Positions 14,007 to 23,739 of a DNA stretch of 64,000 bases are shown piece by piece. The stretch is from an uncultured Aliivibrio sp. (lineage in GTDB: Bacteria > Pseudomonadota > Gammaproteobacteria > Enterobacterales > Vibrionaceae): contig NZ_CAMLHO010000013.1 of the NCBI RefSeq assembly GCF_946479765.1, forward strand, positions 1 to 64,000, written 5' to 3'. The notes beneath the pieces were generated by a model. It ran no database searches and was not told where the DNA came from. It worked only from the letters and a program-made list of their open reading frames with translations. Both the position numbers and the translations under genes were made by a program. Numbering within the stretch: the first letter of the stretch is position 1; every line of letters begins with the position of its first letter.

Positions 14007-14393
14007 TTGAGATTCTCATTACTCCAATACAAGCGTCAACACCTCGCTTCATGGTCACTAATATTAGTGAGTATTGTGCTAATGGTCTGCTTTTCTCAAA
14101 ATTTAGGTCTCTCTTCATCTTGCCCACTAACACCTCATCCAGACGCTACTGAGAAATTACAACAGCAATCAACCTCTCAAACTCCTGATGATGATGTTTC
14201 TCAATGCCATAACAGTGAACATTTAGTCAACGCGCACACTGTACATCTCGATTTTGCTATTCCTATGTTTATCTTAGCCTTAATCATTATCGCGGCAATT
14301 CTTAAACAAGCAGGAACAACGTATTTCTTCACCGAGCCTATCACCTCTTATGGTGTGCGGCGGCATTTGGCCTTCTGTACTTTTCAAGAATAA
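14007..14393 (+). CDS. Small Cys/His-rich two-helix membrane protein heading the scs cluster
   Basis: A 128-residue protein beginning with TTG, preceded by AAGG about nine bases upstream. It has one hydrophobic helix near residues 15-33 and another near 84-100. Between them is a polar, presumably periplasmic loop containing two cysteines and several histidines (SSSCPLTPHPD, SQCHNSEHLVNAHTVH). It lies 53 bases before scsB in the same direction. I do not recognise the family. The loop composition and the neighbours suggest copper or other thiophilic-metal binding; that is inference. Confidence 0.68.
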   Translation: MRFSLLQYKRQHLASWSLILVSIVLMVCFSQNLGLSSSCPLTPHPDATEKLQQQSTSQTPDDDVSQCHNSEHLVNAHTVHLDFAIPMFILALIIIAAILKQAGTTYFFTEPITSYGVRRHLAFCTFQE

Positions 14394-14446
14394 ACATACC
14401 GTAAGTACTTATATCTTTTTTATATAATTATTTTCGGAGTAACACT

Positions 14447-16555
14447 GTGTTTAAAATTCAATCAGTTAAAATAGTGAGCGTATTACGTTTAGCTATTCTT
14501 TTAACGTCAACACTCTTGTTGTCGGCATTTTCGGTATCTGCACAACCCATTACAACAGGCTGGTTAACTCACCCTGATCATCCACCGGCACAAGTTCGCT
14601 TTATGCTGACCGGTGAAGTCGATGAAGAGAACAATCAAGCCCGAGGTTTACTCGAGGTAAAACTTGGTGGTGAATGGAAAACCTATTGGCGATCACCTGG
14701 TGAGGCAGGCGTTTCACCGGTACTCGATTGGAGTAAATCAACCAACCTTTCTAATTTAGATTGGCATTGGCCTACCCCTGCTTATTATGAGCAATCAGGC
14801 TTAATGACGCTTGGCTACAAGCACGATGTTGTTTTCCCTATGGAGCTAACCGTTGGTGATATTACCAAACCCGTTAGTTTCTTAGGTAAGTTGACCCTAC
14901 CAACTTGTACCAATATTTGTGTCCTAACTGAGTATGATCTGGAATTACCTCCTATCAATCTCACAGACATTGAAACGGATGCAGACGCTCAACATTTGTA
15001 CCAACAAGGGTTTTCAAACGTACCAACAGCAAGTGATTCCATTACCATAGTGGCCGCCTCTTTTGATAAGGTATCGCAACAATTACACGTTAAATTACGC
15101 CAAGATGCGGGTTGGGATAAACCACAGATCCTCATTGATGGCAGCGAAATTACCGATGACTATTTTTCCCAACCATCAATAGACATTAATGGTAGCGACG
15201 TAACCGCGACTTATAAGGTGACGAACTGGTTAGGCGAAACAGACTTAGTCGGCAAACCTATTTCGATTACCGTGTCTGATGCCCTTTTCTCTCATGAGCT
15301 GAAGGCTGTTATCAATGACAAGCCTTTTGTACAAACGACATCAACAAGCTTATTAACAATGATAGGCTTTGCGTTACTTGGTGGTTTAATCCTTAATATT
15401 ATGCCGTGTGTATTGCCCGTATTAGGCATGAAACTGAACAGCATGGTGGCGTCTTCTCAAGCGAGTAAACGCTCAATTCGCTTGCAGTTTTTTGCCTCTG
15501 CCGCTGGAATATTAACCTCATTTTGGTTATTAGCAGCAGGGTTACTTATCTTAAAGTTCACAGGCAGTGCTATTGGTTGGGGAATTCAGTTCCAAAACCC
15601 TATTTTCATTGGTTTTATGGTCACAATAACCGCCTTATTCACGGCTAATTTATTTGGTGTATTTGAAATTCAATTACCAAGTCGATTCTCTACCTCTCTT
15701 GCAAATAAGGGCAACGATTCCGCACTTGGGCATTTTGTGCAAGGGATGTTTGCAACCTTACTCGCAACCCCATGCAGTGCGCCATTTCTGGGTACCGCGG
15801 TTGCCTTTGCATTAGGAGCAAGTACCCTGGAAATGTTGATGATATTCACTTTCTTAGGTTTAGGTATGGCGCTACCTTGGTTGGTTTTTGCTTTATTCCC
15901 TCTCCTTGTATCGTTTATGCCAAAACCGGGCATGTGGATGAATAAAGTCAAACTCATTTTTGGCCTCATGATGTTAATCACTACATTATGGCTACTGAGT
16001 TTGCTTACACCATTTATTGGTGGATTATCAGCAACTATTATTGGGTTATTACTCAGCACTTACTTACTGTATCAAATAGGCAAAACACAAGGTAAAAACA
16101 CCGTGATCGCAATTATTGCAGTCATTGTGTTTGCAAGTAGCGCTGCGCTAATTGTTGGTAGCATGACCACCAAACACTGGGCTACACCAATTGAAGATAA
16201 CCTTGCTTGGCAACCATTAAATGAGCACGCCATTGATCAATACGTTAAACAAGGAAAAACGGTTTTTGTCGATGTAACGGCTGATTGGTGTATTACTTGT
16301 AAGGCCAATAAGATTGGTGTGATTTTGCAAGATCCTGTGTATTCAGCATTACAGCAAGATAACGTCATTACCATGAAAGGTGACTGGACACATCCAAGCG
16401 ATAAAATTACCAATTACTTAAAAAGTCATCAACGATTTGGAGTTCCCTTGAATGTAGTTTATGGGCCGAACGCACCGCAAGGATTACCACTGTCCGTGTT
16501 ATTAAGCAGTGATGAGATTATTCAAGCCATGGAATATGCTGGGAGAACACCATAA
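14447..16555 (+). CDS. scsB: ScsB-type membrane thiol-disulfide reductase (DsbD family)
   Basis: A 702-residue DsbD-like electron carrier. It has a signal peptide, an N-terminal periplasmic immunoglobulin-like domain with a cysteine pair in PTCTNICVL (about 155), a multi-helix membrane domain (about 300-560) with the paired cysteines MPCVLPVLG and ATPCSAPFLG, and a C-terminal thioredoxin domain with DWCITCK (about 613). ScsB passes reducing power from cytoplasmic thioredoxin to periplasmic partners. The stop overlaps the start of scsD, so the cluster is one operon. The ScsB name rests on the ScsC/ScsD neighbours; a plain DsbD is less likely. Confidence 0.88.
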   Translation: MFKIQSVKIVSVLRLAILLTSTLLLSAFSVSAQPITTGWLTHPDHPPAQVRFMLTGEVDEENNQARGLLEVKLGGEWKTYWRSPGEAGVSPVLDWSKSTNLSNLDWHWPTPAYYEQSGLMTLGYKHDVVFPMELTVGDITKPVSFLGKLTLPTCTNICVLTEYDLELPPINLTDIETDADAQHLYQQGFSNVPTASDSITIVAASFDKVSQQLHVKLRQDAGWDKPQILIDGSEITDDYFSQPSIDINGSDVTATYKVTNWLGETDLVGKPISITVSDALFSHELKAVINDKPFVQTTSTSLLTMIGFALLGGLILNIMPCVLPVLGMKLNSMVASSQASKRSIRLQFFASAAGILTSFWLLAAGLLILKFTGSAIGWGIQFQNPIFIGFMVTITALFTANLFGVFEIQLPSRFSTSLANKGNDSALGHFVQGMFATLLATPCSAPFLGTAVAFALGASTLEMLMIFTFLGLGMALPWLVFALFPLLVSFMPKPGMWMNKVKLIFGLMMLITTLWLLSLLTPFIGGLSATIIGLLLSTYLLYQIGKTQGKNTVIAIIAVIVFASSAALIVGSMTTKHWATPIEDNLAWQPLNEHAIDQYVKQGKTVFVDVTADWCITCKANKIGVILQDPVYSALQQDNVITMKGDWTHPSDKITNYLKSHQRFGVPLNVVYGPNAPQGLPLSVLLSSDEIIQAMEYAGRTP

Positions 16556-17091
16556 TGACTCAGGGCTCGATTAATGAAAAAAAACCAAAGAACTCCAAAA
16601 AAGACGTGATCAAATTTATTAAAGAAATAGCAAAATTTGCTTTCTTCATTATCTTACTTGTCTCCGCTATCGATTTTTGGCGCAGTAAAGATATGCCATC
16701 AGAATCAATACCAGAGTTATCAATAAATACGATCAGTGGAGACTGGGTTGATATAGAAAAAATGAGTCACAGTGAACCTGTTTTACTGTATTTCTGGGGT
16801 ACATGGTGTCCTATTTGCAACGTTGTTAGCCCTAGCGTCTCTTGGTTGGCAAATAATCATCAAGTCGTGTCTGTTGCTATTACCTCTGGTGATAATAAGC
16901 GACTGTCACACTTCATGAATTACAAGGACTACGAGTTTCCGGTAATCAATGATTCAACAGGGCAGATAAGTAAAGAATGGGGAGTTACTGCGACCCCTTC
17001 AGTTGTCATTATTAGTAATGGCAAAGTATCTTCTATTACAACCGGTGCTACGACTCCATTTGGTCTGTGGCTACGTTTATTTTTCGCTTAA
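16555..17091 (+). CDS. scsD: ScsD-type membrane-anchored thioredoxin-like protein
   Basis: A 178-residue protein with a cytoplasmic N-tail, one membrane helix (about 26-41) and a periplasmic TlpA-like thioredoxin fold. The active site WGTWCPIC places the redox cysteines at 85 and 88, and a cis-proline loop is visible in VTATPSVVI. It probably acts as a periplasmic thiol reductase fed by ScsB. It overlaps scsB by one base and is followed nine bases later by scsC. The order scsB-D-C differs from the Salmonella order scsB-C-D. Confidence 0.85.
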   Translation: MTQGSINEKKPKNSKKDVIKFIKEIAKFAFFIILLVSAIDFWRSKDMPSESIPELSINTISGDWVDIEKMSHSEPVLLYFWGTWCPICNVVSPSVSWLANNHQVVSVAITSGDNKRLSHFMNYKDYEFPVINDSTGQISKEWGVTATPSVVIISNGKVSSITTGATTPFGLWLRLFFA

Positions 17092-17100
17092 GGTTATCTC

Positions 17101-17829
17101 ATGAAATCACTACTAATATCAGCAACAATTACAGCAACTCTGCTTTTATCCCCGCTAATTTCCGCACAGAGCGTTACAGCAGTTCAAGAACAACAATTAA
17201 CTGAGATCACCAGTTTATTACGTCAAAATCCAGAGTTAATTGAAGGTTTACATACCAACTTAAATCAATATCTTGATGGACAAAAATCATTAGACTCTAT
17301 CTTAAAAACCAACCACGATTATTTATATAACAACCCACAGCAACCCTATTTTGGCGCTGAAAACCCTAAGTTAATCATCATCAATTTTACTGATTATAAC
17401 TGCCCTTATTGTAAGCGCTTAGAATCTGGATTAGTTGAAGTAATTAAAAAACATCCAGAGATCCGCGTTGTAAATATTCTACTTCCATTCCAACAACGTA
17501 TGATCCCAGGGCTAAAAACCAATACAGCATGGTACGCATTAAATGTATGGGAAAATGACCGTTCTAAATTTGCCGAGGTTCACCGTTTGATGATGGCAAA
17601 ACCATCACGACATGACAGCACATCAGTAATGAAAATTGCAGATTTAACTCAGACCCAAAAAGAATTAACACCAAATCCTAAAAAATCAGAGCTGGTTGAA
17701 AAAAATGAAAAGATCTTTAGCCAACTTGGACTTAGAGGAACACCAAGCTTAATCATTGGTAATGAAATTATTCCTGGTTTTATTCCACAAGACCAATTAG
17801 AAGCAACGATAAAAGCACAGTTAAAGTAA
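17101..17829 (+). CDS. scsC: ScsC-type periplasmic DsbA-like protein
   Basis: A 242-residue exported thioredoxin-fold protein. A signal peptide (LLLSPLISAQS) precedes an N-terminal helical segment of about 50 residues (24-75) that in ScsC relatives mediates oligomerisation. The DsbA-like catalytic site is CPYC at 101-104, and the cis-proline loop is RGTPSL near the C-terminus. ScsC relatives act as disulfide isomerases or oxidants and protect periplasmic proteins under copper stress. It is the last gene of the scs operon, followed by a terminator. Confidence 0.87.
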   Translation: MKSLLISATITATLLLSPLISAQSVTAVQEQQLTEITSLLRQNPELIEGLHTNLNQYLDGQKSLDSILKTNHDYLYNNPQQPYFGAENPKLIIINFTDYNCPYCKRLESGLVEVIKKHPEIRVVNILLPFQQRMIPGLKTNTAWYALNVWENDRSKFAEVHRLMMAKPSRHDSTSVMKIADLTQTQKELTPNPKKSELVEKNEKIFSQLGLRGTPSLIIGNEIIPGFIPQDQLEATIKAQLK

Positions 17830-17838
17830 TATAAATCG

Positions 17839-17880
17839 AAGTAGCCATGATCCAAAAGACATGGCTACTTATTATTAATA
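17839..17880 (+). terminator. Terminator after scsC
   Basis: AAGTAGCCATG (17839-17849) pairs perfectly with CATGGCTACTT (17860-17870), followed by an AT-rich tail. Confidence 0.8.
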
Positions 17881-17998
17881 TTCTCTGCTACATGAAGAAG
17901 GCTCAACGAGATCAATTTCAATCCCTTCAGCTACAACCGCTAATTCCATGATCAATGGAAATAATGGCATTAATCAACACCTCATCACTAGTACTACC
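17875..17998 (-). pseudogene. Decayed fragment of an EAL-domain gene
   Basis: Read on the minus strand, one frame gives GSTSDEVLINAIISI and a shifted frame continues with MELAVVAEGIEIDL then SSCSREY and a stop. Joined, these match the end of an EAL (cyclic di-GMP phosphodiesterase) domain, whose consensus has an INAII helix, the VVAEGVET signature and a Cys residue shortly after. At least one frameshift and loss of the rest of the gene make it a remnant. It lies directly downstream of thiE. The call rests on motif recognition over about 40 residues. Confidence 0.5.
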
Positions 17999-18002
17999 AA
18001 TC

Positions 18003-18650
18003 CTATTTACAAATGACCGATCTATTTTTATTTAAATGAATTAAAACAAGCAACCCTTCACTTGCCTGCTTTGGCGATGTTGCATGGCAAATTGCCGACA
18101 CTAAAGCAATCCCATCCACTTGAGTATCTGCTATCTGCTTAATGTTCGTTTCGTTAATGCCACCTATAGCTACAAGAGGAAGTTTGCTTTCTTTAACCGC
18201 TTTTGTTAAACCGTCAATGCCCCACTCTTTAATAATATTAGTCTTAGTTGGCGTAGAAAATATCGCACTGATACCAAGGTAATCAACTGGCAGGTCTTGC
18301 GCTTCACGCAACTGCGTTTCATTTTCAACAGACAGCCCTAAAATCATATCAGGGCCTATCAATTGACGAGCAAGGTTTGCAGGCATATCCGATTGACCTA
18401 AATGAACCCCATCCGCTTGCACCGCTAATGCCACATCAACACGATCATTTATAATTAATGGTACACCACTGTCTTTTAATACTTTTTTTATCGCCAATGA
18501 GCGTTCAATAAAAGCACGTACATCACCATGTTTTTCACGGATCTGCACCATGGTTACGCCGCCTTTTATTGCCTCTGCAACAACGTGGCACAACGTATCA
18601 ATGTCTTGTTGATCGTCGGTCACTAAATACAAGGTATAAGGGCTATTCAT
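18003..18650 (-). CDS. thiE: Thiamine-phosphate synthase ThiE
   Basis: A 215-residue TIM-barrel enzyme joining HMP-pyrophosphate and thiazole phosphate to give thiamine monophosphate in the cytoplasm. Family landmarks are YTLYLVTDD at the start, VQIREKHGD, INDRVDVALAVQADGVHLGQSD and ISAIFSTPTKT. I start at the ATG at 18650, which has TAGG nine bases upstream and aligns with the family N-terminus; an earlier ATG (18668) overlaps the thiM stop and lacks a ribosome site. It is the last gene of the riboswitch-controlled thiamine cluster. Confidence 0.93.
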   Translation of the reverse strand: MNSPYTLYLVTDDQQDIDTLCHVVAEAIKGGVTMVQIREKHGDVRAFIERSLAIKKVLKDSGVPLIINDRVDVALAVQADGVHLGQSDMPANLARQLIGPDMILGLSVENETQLREAQDLPVDYLGISAIFSTPTKTNIIKEWGIDGLTKAVKESKLPLVAIGGINETNIKQIADTQVDGIALVSAICHATSPKQASEGLLVLIHLNKNRSVICK

Positions 18651-18660
18651 ATTACGAAAC

Positions 18661-19464
18661 CTATGCATTAATCGTTAATTTCAAACGACGTGTGAGTGTT
18701 TCTTCATCTAACTGATAAAGCACATCCAGTAAATTCATTTGCAAGCTACCTGGGCCAGCTGATTGCTCTGCGGCGATTTCACCTGCAACGCCTAAAATAG
18801 CCGTAGCTGCAACCCCTGAATGCTCACCTATTGCGGCAAAAGCACCTGTTAATGCGGTATGTGTACAACCCATCCCCGTAACAAAAGGCATCATCGCATG
18901 GCCATTATTCAATTGGTACTGCGCTTCTTTCGTGACAACGTAATCAGTTTCACCCGAAATAACGACGCTGCATTGATACTGCTGCGCGACGTAACAAGCC
19001 GCACCTAATGCAGAATCACTGCTGTCTAATGCATCTACGCCTTTGCTCTGCGCGTTCTCACCAGCTAATGCGATGATTTCAGAAGCGTTGCCTCGAATAA
19101 TCAGTGTATTCGCGGCTTCTGCAATTTGACGCGCGGTTTGGGTACGAAGTTGACTTGCACCACAGCCCACAGGATCAAGCACCACCACTTTATTATTAAG
19201 GTTTGCTTGCTCTACCGCGAAATGCATTCTTGGTGTCCATACACTGTCTAATGTACCGATGTTGATCACCAACGCACCAGAGAAACTCATCATCTCTGCC
19301 ATTTCTTGTTGGCTGTGCGCCATGATTGGTGAAGCACCTAGCGCCAATAAAGCATTCGCAGTGTTATTCATCACGACGTAGTTGGTAATATTCACAACTA
19401 ATGGCTTTTTCTCACGTAATATCGCTAATGCGTCAATAATCTTTTGCGTGTTCATGACCGTCAT
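18661..19464 (-). CDS. thiM: Hydroxyethylthiazole kinase ThiM
   Basis: A 267-residue salvage kinase that phosphorylates 4-methyl-5-hydroxyethylthiazole. Visible family features are [19 protein letters not shown], the PVGCGAS segment and the anion-hole/catalytic [22 protein letters not shown] just before the ATG supports this start; an internal ATG three codons later is possible. It sits between tenA and thiE in the same direction and feeds thiazole phosphate directly to ThiE. Confidence 0.94.
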   Translation of the reverse strand: MTVMNTQKIIDALAILREKKPLVVNITNYVVMNNTANALLALGASPIMAHSQQEMAEMMSFSGALVINIGTLDSVWTPRMHFAVEQANLNNKVVVLDPVGCGASQLRTQTARQIAEAANTLIIRGNASEIIALAGENAQSKGVDALDSSDSALGAACYVAQQYQCSVVISGETDYVVTKEAQYQLNNGHAMMPFVTGMGCTHTALTGAFAAIGEHSGVAATAILGVAGEIAAEQSAGPGSLQMNLLDVLYQLDEETLTRRLKLTINA

Positions 19465-19518
19465 TTTTCTTCCTTAATTCGTTCGCTTATTCATTAATTG
19501 AGTACTAATCATCAACAA

Positions 19519-20181
19519 TTAGGCTTCATCTAATCCTTGCTGCCAAAACGCCACTTCCATACGAGTCGCCGTTTTAAAAATATGACACAAACGCTGCCCA
19601 CGCTGGCTATCAAGGTCGATATCGACAAGCAATTCATCTAGCTGTGTAATGCTTTTTTGTACGCCTGATTGAAACTCTTCACCACCATACATCTTGATCC
19701 AATTCGCATACGGATTGCCTTCAAGCTTAGTTGATTCTCTTGCTAGTAGCTGCGCGCCAATCACACCATAACCAATCGAACACGGTGCTAATGCTGCGTA
19801 TAAATCAATGACATCACCAGACATACCGGTATCTAATACGAATCGAGTGTAAGCTACCGTGCCAAAGGCCTCTGGCTCTGCTTCCATCTCTACTTCTGAC
19901 ACGCCCCATTCACCACAATAAGTCACATGGTGTGCAATTTCTGAACTCAATAATGCTTGTACACTCGGTAACGCCATTCGCATTTCCGCTAACGTTCTCG
20001 CTTTATAAATCGCTAAGGCATACGCTCTGGTGTACTGCTTTAAAAACAGAAAATCTTGTTTTAAATAATGTAGAAATGACGAATGCGCTAATTCTCCAAG
20101 CGCTAATTGTTGAACGAAGCTGTGCTCAGTGTATTCGGTCCACTCGTTTTGACACGCTTGAATTAAGTCTTGATGATTCAT
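19519..20181 (-). CDS. tenA: Aminopyrimidine aminohydrolase / thiaminase II TenA
   Basis: A 220-residue all-helical TenA protein. Catalytic Cys134 is seen in LAPCSIGYG, and QDFLFLKQYTRAYALA and YGGEEFQ match family surfaces. TenA hydrolyses the amino group of thiamine breakdown products to regenerate HMP for salvage. Its place between a pyrimidine-type ABC transporter and thiM fits a pathway that imports and recycles degraded thiamine. Confidence 0.92.
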   Translation of the reverse strand: MNHQDLIQACQNEWTEYTEHSFVQQLALGELAHSSFLHYLKQDFLFLKQYTRAYALAIYKARTLAEMRMALPSVQALLSSEIAHHVTYCGEWGVSEVEMEAEPEAFGTVAYTRFVLDTGMSGDVIDLYAALAPCSIGYGVIGAQLLARESTKLEGNPYANWIKMYGGEEFQSGVQKSITQLDELLVDIDLDSQRGQRLCHIFKTATRMEVAFWQQGLDEA

Positions 20182-20215
20182 ACTGATTCTCTAAAAAATA
20201 AACAGGAAAAATGGA

Positions 20216-21163
20216 TTACAACACCGGCACAAAATCTTGAGCTTTAGGTTGTGTTTTTATGATCTTATGCTTGAACATAAACTCAGAGAAACGATTGTAG
20301 CGTTCTAAATCAACCGCTGATGGGCGTAAAGCAAAACGCGTTAACGTGTCATTCCATGCGCGTTTATTTAATTCATTGTTTAGAGTGTCTGGCGCGTAAG
20401 AAACAAAGGTTTTCCACGATTCATCAGGGTGATTCACAATAAATTGTGTCGCTTTTTCGATAGCGTGATTAAATTTCTTTAGCGCATCGGCATCGTATGT
20501 TTTGGCATTCGCAACAAAAACAAGCTCATCATACGACGGCACACCATGCTCTTCTGGGAAAAACGATTTCGCTTTATAGCCTTTTAATGCCAATTGATTG
20601 GTTTCAAAATTACGTAATCCACCCCAAATAGCATCCACTTTTCCTGAAGCTAAAGACGACGATAATGCCCAGCCTACATTGATGATTTTAACCTCAGAGA
20701 AATCAACACCTTCTGTATTTAGCATCGTTCCTATCGTAGCGTCTTCATTACCCGCAATCGCAATACCAATCTTCTTGCCTTTCAAATCAGCTAAAGAATT
20801 TATCTTGCCGTTATCAAGTACCATTAAGGTATTTAATGGCGTGGCGATAAGGGTTGCCGAACGAATTAACGGTAAACCTGCCGCTACATCAATCGTTAAA
20901 CTGGTTTGGTAAGAAATGGCTAAATCAATGTTATTTGCCGCCACTAATTTCGCCGGCATGCTTGGATCGGCGGGTTCTTGAATCGTCACATTTAGGCCTT
21001 CCTCTTTGAAATAGCCTTTTTGTTGTGCGATAACCACTGGCCCATGGTTCGGATTTACAAACCAATCCAACATTAATGTCATCGCTTTATCTTCCGCGCT
21101 TGCCATCATGGAGTAGCTTGAAATAAGAAGAGCCACCGCCCCTTTAATTACCATTTTATTCAT
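20216..21163 (-). CDS. thiY: ThiY-type periplasmic substrate-binding protein (NMT1/THI5 family)
   Basis: A 315-residue binding protein with a signal peptide ending ASA before residue 24. The NMT1/THI5-like fold is indicated by LDWFVNPNHGPVVIAQQKGY near the start and KGKKIGIA in the middle. With ThiX and ThiZ it should deliver a thiamine pyrimidine precursor such as formyl-aminopyrimidine or HMP. AAGGA lies shortly before the start codon. Gene order thiZ-thiX-thiY-tenA supports the assignment; the exact ligand is not settled by sequence. Confidence 0.88.
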   Translation of the reverse strand: MNKMVIKGAVALLISSYSMMASAEDKAMTLMLDWFVNPNHGPVVIAQQKGYFKEEGLNVTIQEPADPSMPAKLVAANNIDLAISYQTSLTIDVAAGLPLIRSATLIATPLNTLMVLDNGKINSLADLKGKKIGIAIAGNEDATIGTMLNTEGVDFSEVKIINVGWALSSSLASGKVDAIWGGLRNFETNQLALKGYKAKSFFPEEHGVPSYDELVFVANAKTYDADALKKFNHAIEKATQFIVNHPDESWKTFVSYAPDTLNNELNKRAWNDTLTRFALRPSAVDLERYNRFSEFMFKHKIIKTQPKAQDFVPVL

Positions 21164-21191
21164 TATCGTTGAGTCCTTTTTTATTATGAAT

Positions 21192-22010
21192 TTATTTATC
21201 GTGTTGCCACGGTATGAGTTTTTTAATCAATACATCCGCAAGAAAATACAAGCTAACGGATAGCGCCGCGAGAATAAATAACGCAGCAAACATCTCATCT
21301 ATCATCATTCGAGCATTCGCTTGCAGCATTAAATAACCCAGCCCTTCGCTTGACCCTACCCATTCACCAACCACCGCACCAATAGGCGCGACAACAACAG
21401 CAACACGAATCCCAGACGCTAAGGCAGGTAAAGCCGCAGGTAAGCGAACGTATTTTAATAATTGCCATTTTGATGCCCCCATCGTATGGGCTAAATCAAG
21501 ATAACCACTTGGGGTATTTCGCAGCCCGTCATAACAACAGGTAGTCACAGGGAAAAAGATAATTAATGCCGCCATAACTACTTTTGATGCGATGCCATAA
21601 CCCAACCACAACATCAGAATCGGCGCGATAGCAAAAACAGGGATCGCTTGGCTCGCAATTAAAATTGGCAATAACCAACGGCGAAGTGGATCAAACAACA
21701 GCATTTGAAGCGCAAATAACAACCCCATAGAAAGGCCTAAACCAAGACCAAGCAAGATCTCTTGAGCCGTTATCCATGAATGAGCAAGTAGCACATCATA
21801 TCGTTGTATTAATTTAGTAAAGACAGCCAATGGACTAGGTAAAATGAAGCTTGGTAAAGCAAAAACTATTACGATGAATTGCCATAATCCCAGAATAACA
21901 ACCACACTGATTAAGATTCTTATCATGGATTTCACGCTTTGTAGCATTGGTTTTGGCGTTACCTTTCCTATCGTTGCTGATGTCGAATTTATAAGGAATG
22001 ATTTAGACAT
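21192..22010 (-). CDS. thiX: ThiX-type ABC transporter permease
   Basis: A 272-residue inner-membrane permease with about six helices and the BPD_transp_1 coupling loop seen in [22 protein letters not shown]. It overlaps the stop of thiZ by eight bases and is followed by thiY 28 bases later, forming a complete importer for a pyrimidine precursor of thiamine. Confidence 0.88.
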   Translation of the reverse strand: MSKSFLINSTSATIGKVTPKPMLQSVKSMIRILISVVVILGLWQFIVIVFALPSFILPSPLAVFTKLIQRYDVLLAHSWITAQEILLGLGLGLSMGLLFALQMLLFDPLRRWLLPILIASQAIPVFAIAPILMLWLGYGIASKVVMAALIIFFPVTTCCYDGLRNTPSGYLDLAHTMGASKWQLLKYVRLPAALPALASGIRVAVVVAPIGAVVGEWVGSSEGLGYLMLQANARMMIDEMFAALFILAALSVSLYFLADVLIKKLIPWQHDK

Positions 22011-22776
22011 AATCGACCTCTAAGGTATCAATTATCTGTTGTTGAAGTGCAGCTAGCTCAGCATCAATCTTTCGAGGTATCTGCGTACTAGGAACAGGTA
22101 AAGAGACCGCTGAAGCAGGTTGTCCTTGCATGATATAAACCGCATCACTCAGTCTTAACGCTTCTTGTGGATCATGCGTGATCAATAAAACGGTTTTATC
22201 TGCTAGCACTTGAGCAGCAAGATCTTGCAGACGATAACGAGTGACGGCATCTAATGCGGAAAAAGGTTCATCCATTAATACCATTGGTTTGTCTTGCATT
22301 AATGTTCGAGCTAACGCCACACGCTGGCGCATCCCGCCCGATAATTGTGACGGCATCGCAAGCTCATGCCCTTTCAGCCCAACTAACTCTAAAAGTTCAT
22401 GCGCTCTATGTTTATCCGAATTCGGTTTGGTTGAATTAAAGCGGGAGTTCGTTGCAAACTTATCGGCAAAGCAGACGTTATCTATTACGTTTAGCCACGG
22501 CATCAATAAATCTTGTTGCGCCATGTACGCAATATTGCCTTCTAATGCATCTATGCCATCAATCGAAACATCCCCTGACCACACCACTTTGTCGGTCAAT
22601 AATCCGGCGAGATAACGCAATATCGACGTTTTTCCACAACCACTTTTGCCTAATATAGCTGTCCATTTTCCTTTAGGAATCGTCATATTTAGATTGAAAA
22701 TAATAGGGTGTTCGCTGTCTTTATATTGTAACGCCCCATTAGAAATGACGGCACCAATGCGATTATTCATCCCCAT
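22003..22776 (-). CDS. thiZ: ThiZ-type ABC transporter ATP-binding protein
   Basis: A 257-residue ATPase with Walker [13 protein letters not shown] signature [13 protein letters not shown], Walker B MVLMDEPF and the H-loop [10 protein letters not shown]. It energises ThiXY. Its start overlaps the thiD stop (TAATG), which indicates translational coupling. An alternative ATG lies two codons downstream. Confidence 0.88.
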   Translation of the reverse strand: MGMNNRIGAVISNGALQYKDSEHPIIFNLNMTIPKGKWTAILGKSGCGKTSILRYLAGLLTDKVVWSGDVSIDGIDALEGNIAYMAQQDLLMPWLNVIDNVCFADKFATNSRFNSTKPNSDKHRAHELLELVGLKGHELAMPSQLSGGMRQRVALARTLMQDKPMVLMDEPFSALDAVTRYRLQDLAAQVLADKTVLLITHDPQEALRLSDAVYIMQGQPASAVSLPVPSTQIPRKIDAELAALQQQIIDTLEVDYV

Positions 22777-23630
22777 TACTCTGGAGTATGTAAAGCAAAA
22801 AAGTGATTCACAGGGCCATGACCTTTACCAATATTCAGCTCATCGGCATGGATAATGGCTTGAGTAATGTATTGCTTACCTAACGCCACCGCAGCCAGTA
22901 ATTCATGACCTTGCGCTAAATACGAAGCAATCGCTGACGATAATGTACAGCCCGTGCCGTGTGTATTGCGAGTTTCAATTCGGGGTGTCGATAAACGTTC
23001 TATGGAATCAGATAAAATCAGTAAATCGGTACTGTTTTCATCCTTTTCTAAATGCCCGCCTTTCAGTAAGACTGATTTAGCACCTAATTGACGAAGTTCA
23101 TCAATCATTGCCGTCATTTCAGCTTCGCTTTCGGGTACTTTAGCGTTAATGAGTGCCGCCGCTTCAGGGAGGTTTGGCGTGATAACATCGGCAAGGGGAA
23201 GCAGTTCGGATTTAAGGCTTTCAATAGCAGAGGATTGCAGAAGAAGATCACCACTGGTTGCGACCATAACAGGGTCAACCACAAGGTAGCGAGGTGAGTA
23301 TTGTTTTATTTTTTTCGCAACAGAGCAGATGATATCAGAATCACTTAACATGCCGACTTTAACGGCGATAACATTCAAATCAGAAAAAACAGCATCCAGT
23401 TGCTGCTCAACAAATTCACTGCTGATTGGATAAATGCCCATCACGCCTTGCGTATTTTGAGCGGTTAGGGCTGTAATCACCGAGCACGCATAACTGCCGG
23501 TTGCAGAAATCGCTTTGATATCGGCTTGGATGCCAGCACCGCCGCCACTGTCAGAGCCAGCAATGGTTAATACAATCGGTGTGGTAGAAGATAATGTCGA
23601 TAAAAGTGCGGTAGTGTGTAACGAAGGCAT
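22776..23630 (-). CDS. thiD: Hydroxymethylpyrimidine / HMP-phosphate kinase ThiD
   Basis: A 284-residue ribokinase-like enzyme that phosphorylates HMP twice to give HMP-pyrophosphate, the ThiE substrate. It shows the ThiD opening [20 protein letters not shown], the [11 protein letters not shown] segment and the catalytic [13 protein letters not shown]. It is the first gene after the TPP riboswitch, so the whole cluster is probably repressed by thiamine pyrophosphate. Confidence 0.94.
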   Translation of the reverse strand: MPSLHTTALLSTLSSTTPIVLTIAGSDSGGGAGIQADIKAISATGSYACSVITALTAQNTQGVMGIYPISSEFVEQQLDAVFSDLNVIAVKVGMLSDSDIICSVAKKIKQYSPRYLVVDPVMVATSGDLLLQSSAIESLKSELLPLADVITPNLPEAAALINAKVPESEAEMTAMIDELRQLGAKSVLLKGGHLEKDENSTDLLILSDSIERLSTPRIETRNTHGTGCTLSSAIASYLAQGHELLAAVALGKQYITQAIIHADELNIGKGHGPVNHFFALHTPE

Positions 23631-23671
23631 ACTTATTTTCCCTAACTAACGGTCAGGAAAAACAGTCACAT

Positions 23672-23705
23672 GAGATAAAGATACCGAGTAGGTGCTATCT
23701 CATTA
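23672..23705 (-). promoter_or_regulatory. Possible expression-platform hairpin between riboswitch and thiD
   Basis: On the minus strand ATGAGATA (plus 23696-23703 region) pairs with TATCTCAT, followed by GTGACTGTTTTT. A shorter hairpin (CGATC/GATCG) with a T-rich tail lies nearer the aptamer. One of these probably acts as the terminator switched by TPP. Confidence 0.45.
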
Positions 23706-23739
23706 AAAGAAATCGATCAGAGAGATCGTTTCAAGAAGA

